From contig JAHEHB010000244.1 of the NCBI GenBank assembly GCA_024644775.1, positions 1-8,197 of the forward strand: a stretch of 8,197 nucleotides of DNA, written 5' to 3'. Shown piece by piece: positions 6,294 through 8,197 of the stretch; position 1 is the stretch's first letter, and every line of letters begins with the position of its first letter. The notes beneath the pieces are model-generated. The model ran no database searches. It worked only from the letters and a program-made list of their open reading frames with translations, and was not told where the DNA came from. The position numbers and the translations under genes were made by a program. The stretch is from Deltaproteobacteria bacterium. GTDB lineage: Bacteria > Desulfobacterota > Desulfobacteria > Desulfobacterales > SURF-15.

Positions 6294-6295
6294 AC

Positions 6296-6348
6296 CAGGT
6301 TTCTTAGACGAGGTGCCAGCAAACCCCATAGCCTGAAACCTGTCTAAG
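6296..6348. other. Crossed inverted repeat in the divergent spacer
   Basis: CAGGTTTC (6296-6303) is the reverse complement of GAAACCTG (6335-6342). The adjoining TTAGAC (6304-6309) is the reverse complement of GTCTAA (6342-6347). Both left halves precede both right halves, so the stems cross instead of nesting. The TTAGACG arm could instead pair imperfectly with CGTCTGAA (6353-6360). It lies about 80 bp before the acetyltransferase start. The crossing stems leave no connecting loop between arms, so a simple pseudoknot is unlikely; alternative hairpins or a rearranged repeat are possible. The rest of the 335-bp spacer (6093-6427) shows no gene. Confidence 0.35.
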
Positions 6349-6427
6349 ATCCCGTCTGAAGCGAAAGCAGGTAACACTGGTTGGGTTATGGTTGAAGGCC
6401 TGTATTGGGCAAATAGTGGCAAATAGG

Positions 6428-6928
6428 ATGGAAGAATTTAAAATCAGTGGATATGTGCCGGGTGCCATCGGCAGAATTACCGAGTTGCACGCGATCTATT
6501 ATAGCAAGTATTGGGGCTTTGGTCTATTTTTCGAATCCAGGGTGGCTGCAGAGATGTGTGAGTTTCTAGATCGTTTCGATAACGCGCGTGATGGTTTCTG
6601 GCTGGCATTGATCAATGAAAAAATCGTGGGATCCATTGCTATTGATGGTATTAAAGCGAGCAGCCACGGCGCGCATCTCAGGTGGTTTTTTGTTGACCCG
6701 AAGTATCATGGAAGGGGAATCGGGAGCCGTCTGATTCAGGAGGCGGTCACGTTCTGTCGGCTTGCACCGTTTCATAAAGTGTATTTATCCACATTTGCCG
6801 GTTTGGATTCAGCCCGCCATCTTTATAAAAAACATGGATTTATGATTTGTGAAGAATGTGAGGGGGAACAATGGGGAGTTACGGTAACTGAACAGGTGTT
6901 CGAGCTGCGGCTCGAAAAATACGGATAA
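6428..6928 (+). CDS. GNAT-family N-acetyltransferase
   Basis: The product is 166 aa, starting at the ATG at 6428. That start gives the N-terminus MEEFKISGYVPGAIGRITEL, which fits the family; a TTG at 6392 would add 12 residues of no clear value. Its ribosome site is weak (AGTGG at 6415-6419). The acetyl-CoA binding motif A is LRWFFVDPKYHGRGIGSRLI (84-103), with the pyrophosphate loop GRGIGS at 95-100. A later ARHLYKKHGF (129-138) is the usual motif B helix and strand. The N-terminal block ELHAIYYSKYWGFG and RDGFWLA match a subfamily also found fused to MarR regulators; no MarR domain is present here. GNAT enzymes transfer acetyl from acetyl-CoA to an amine; the substrate is not readable from sequence. 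The M20 peptidase gene follows after 27 bp, so the two are probably co-transcribed. Confidence 0.85.
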   Translation: MEEFKISGYVPGAIGRITELHAIYYSKYWGFGLFFESRVAAEMCEFLDRFDNARDGFWLALINEKIVGSIAIDGIKASSHGAHLRWFFVDPKYHGRGIGSRLIQEAVTFCRLAPFHKVYLSTFAGLDSARHLYKKHGFMICEECEGEQWGVTVTEQVFELRLEKYG

Positions 6929-6955
6929 AAAAAATGAATTTTAAGGAAAAAAATA

Positions 6956-8119
6956 ATGGATGAAATCTTAGAAAAGCTGGATGATAATTATACGGTGAAG
7001 GTGCTAAAAGAAATGATCAGCATCCCTTCGGTCGTGGGGGAAGAGAGGAAGCTTGCAGAATATTTATACGACGAACTCAAATCGATGGGAATCGGCTGTG
7101 AGTTGCATGAAGTGGAACCGGGACGATCCAACGTTTATGCAGATCTTAATGGAAGTGCCTCCGGGAAAAGACTCCATTTTAACGGGCACACCGATACGGT
7201 ACCGGTGGTGGATGGTTGGATTACCGATCCGTTTGATCCTGTAGAGAAGGATGGCCGGGTATACGGTTTGGGTGCGTGTGATATGAAGGGAGGCATTGCA
7301 TGTATTTTGAATATGATGCGGGCTTTTTCGAAGTCCGGTTTCGATTTCAGAGGGCAAATATCATTTTCCGGGGTCATCGATGAGGAGGCTTACAGCAAAG
7401 GTGCGAAAGCCATGTTGGAAACCGGTTACAGAGATGTGGATGCGATTGTTCTTGCAGAGCCGTATCCCGGAGATGAATCTATGCCGATCCCGCTTGGGAT
7501 CACCGGTAAAATACTGTACGATGTGTACGTTAGAGGAAAGGCAGCCCATGCGTTCAGGCCACACTTGGGCGTAAATGCTGTGGAAGAAGCTTCTAAAATT
7601 CTTTCACATTTAGATCAAATGCAATTAGCGGAACATCCAAAGTTCGGTAGAGGCAACTTTAGTACCTTAAAAATCGAAGGGGGTTACAAGGTTTACTCTG
7701 TTGTTATCCCCGATCTTTGTCGTTTTGAGGTGAATCGACTCCTGGTACCCGGAGAAACGGCTGAAAGTGCGATTTCGGATATGGAGCGTCTGGTCGGTAA
7801 TTTGGATTTGGCTGCAGATGTGGAAATAAAAACCAAACCACCGCGTTATGAAGCCTATATGATGAGCAAGGATAGCCCCATCATCCAAACCTTTGATAAG
7901 GTCTACCGTGACATTATGGGCGGCGCGCCAAGCTATACGTATTCAAGCGGGATTACCGATGCAAATGTTTTCGCAGGTGAAGCTGATATCCCTTGTTTGC
8001 ATCTCGGTCCCCAGCGGGGCGGCGCACATCAAAAAAACGAGTATGTGCTGGTGGAATGGTTGCACCTGATTTCCAAAATGTTTGCAATGATTGCATCCAA
8101 ATTCCTGAGTGCTGAGTAA
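6956..8119 (+). CDS. M20 family metallopeptidase / deacylase (ArgE/DapE/CPG2-like)
   Basis: The product is 387 aa, a normal family length. The ATG at 6956 has AAGGA (6943-6947) 8 nt upstream. The di-zinc site is complete: His78 and Asp80 in HFNGHTDTVPV, bridging Asp109 in GACDMKGG, the general base and ligand pair Glu143-Glu144 in IDEEA, Glu168 in LAEP, and the final His358 in GPQRGGAHQKNEY. The middle dimerisation domain runs from about 180 to 295 and carries GKAAHAFRPHLGVNA with His198. Family members remove an acyl or amino-acid group from the alpha-nitrogen of an amino acid or dipeptide (acetylornithine, succinyl-diaminopimelate, folyl-glutamate, carnosine). No signal peptide is seen, so it should be cytoplasmic. 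The two acidic ligands Glu144/Glu168 are the Glu-Glu type seen in ArgE/DapE/CPG2. Precise substrate is unknown. The acetyltransferase gene before it may supply or oppose its substrate. Confidence 0.88.
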   Translation: MDEILEKLDDNYTVKVLKEMISIPSVVGEERKLAEYLYDELKSMGIGCELHEVEPGRSNVYADLNGSASGKRLHFNGHTDTVPVVDGWITDPFDPVEKDGRVYGLGACDMKGGIACILNMMRAFSKSGFDFRGQISFSGVIDEEAYSKGAKAMLETGYRDVDAIVLAEPYPGDESMPIPLGITGKILYDVYVRGKAAHAFRPHLGVNAVEEASKILSHLDQMQLAEHPKFGRGNFSTLKIEGGYKVYSVVIPDLCRFEVNRLLVPGETAESAISDMERLVGNLDLAADVEIKTKPPRYEAYMMSKDSPIIQTFDKVYRDIMGGAPSYTYSSGITDANVFAGEADIPCLHLGPQRGGAHQKNEYVLVEWLHLISKMFAMIASKFLSAE

Positions 8120-8169
8120 AGGGGGGTGCAAAAATATGTCGGTTGTTATAGCATTTTTTGTTCCTTCAG

Positions 8170-8197
8170 TTGACAGGTAACACCGGTAGCTTTATCA
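8170..8197 (+). promoter_or_regulatory. Possible promoter cut by the right edge
   Basis: TTGACA (8170-8175) is followed by exactly 17 bp and then TATCA at 8193-8197, where the window ends. If the next base is T this would be a -35/-10 pair for a gene to the right. It depends on a base that cannot be seen. Confidence 0.25.

Noticed and set aside
6102..6422. A 106-codon minus-strand open frame in the divergent spacer
   Set aside because: It translates the TTGGAATTTG repeat and covers the promoter at 6118-6146, with no domain or signal sequence.
6934..6963. A 9-codon open frame overlapping the M20 start codon, possible translational coupling
   Set aside because: It has no ribosome site of its own and the M20 gene already has a good AAGGA site. 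The short frame is expected by chance.
8136..8180. A short open frame (14 residues) after a G-rich ribosome-like site GGGGGG at 8121-8126
   Set aside because: It stops after 14 codons and shows no family signal. The G-run may be incidental. Sequence to the right would be needed to see a frameshifted gene.
6368..8187. CAGGTAACAC-T/C-GGT at 6368-6381 and 8174-8187, as direct repeats flanking the GNAT-M20 pair
   Set aside because: A 13 of 14 match between two points of an 8-kb window is expected several times by chance, and the match does not extend on either side.

Overview
The window looks like chromosomal DNA of a Gram-negative bacterium, most plausibly a sulfur-cycle deltaproteobacterium (Desulfobacterota). 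That placement is an inference. It rests on moderate base composition, strong GGAGG-type ribosome binding sites, Sec signal peptides, a rhodanese / persulfide-dioxygenase-like fusion gene, and degenerate CT-rich and TTGGAATTTG-type intergenic repeats, which I associate with that group from memory. No rRNA, tRNA, CRISPR array, transposase or phage gene is visible.

Layout. Bases 1-384 carry no gene. They hold a 7-bp minisatellite, a 13-bp direct repeat, a candidate sigma-70 promoter and a 12-bp perfect hairpin. Next come two tightly spaced plus-strand genes: an exported seven-bladed lactonase of the 6-phosphogluconolactonase (YbhE/Pgl) family (385-1548) and a divergent methylenetetrahydrofolate reductase-like protein (1560-2339). 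After 121 bp comes a PLP-dependent threonine/serine dehydratase (2461-3420) that is clearly more GC-rich than its neighbour. A 230-bp gap leads to a secreted protein with a discoidin-like domain and four beta-rich repeats in an A-B-A-B order (3651-4802).

Convergent to that gene, on the minus strand, is the rhodanese plus metallo-beta-lactamase fusion (4944-6092). It has its own good promoter at 6118-6146. Its divergent intergenic region (6093-6427) contains AT-rich repeats and an odd crossed inverted repeat. The window ends with a probable two-gene plus-strand operon, a GNAT acetyltransferase (6428-6928) and an M20 metallopeptidase/deacylase (6956-8119). A possible promoter lies at the right edge for a gene outside the window.

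How the genes work together. The supportable units are the lactonase/MTHFR-like pair (11-bp gap), the GNAT/M20 pair (27-bp gap, potentially opposing acylation and deacylation), and three apparently separate genes. I see no clear multi-gene defence, secretion or biosynthetic system. Overall this is mostly ordinary metabolic and accessory content. The points that deserve a second look are the degenerate metal motif of the fusion enzyme, the export of a normally cytosolic lactonase, the duplicated two-repeat secreted protein and the repeat-rich intergenic segments.
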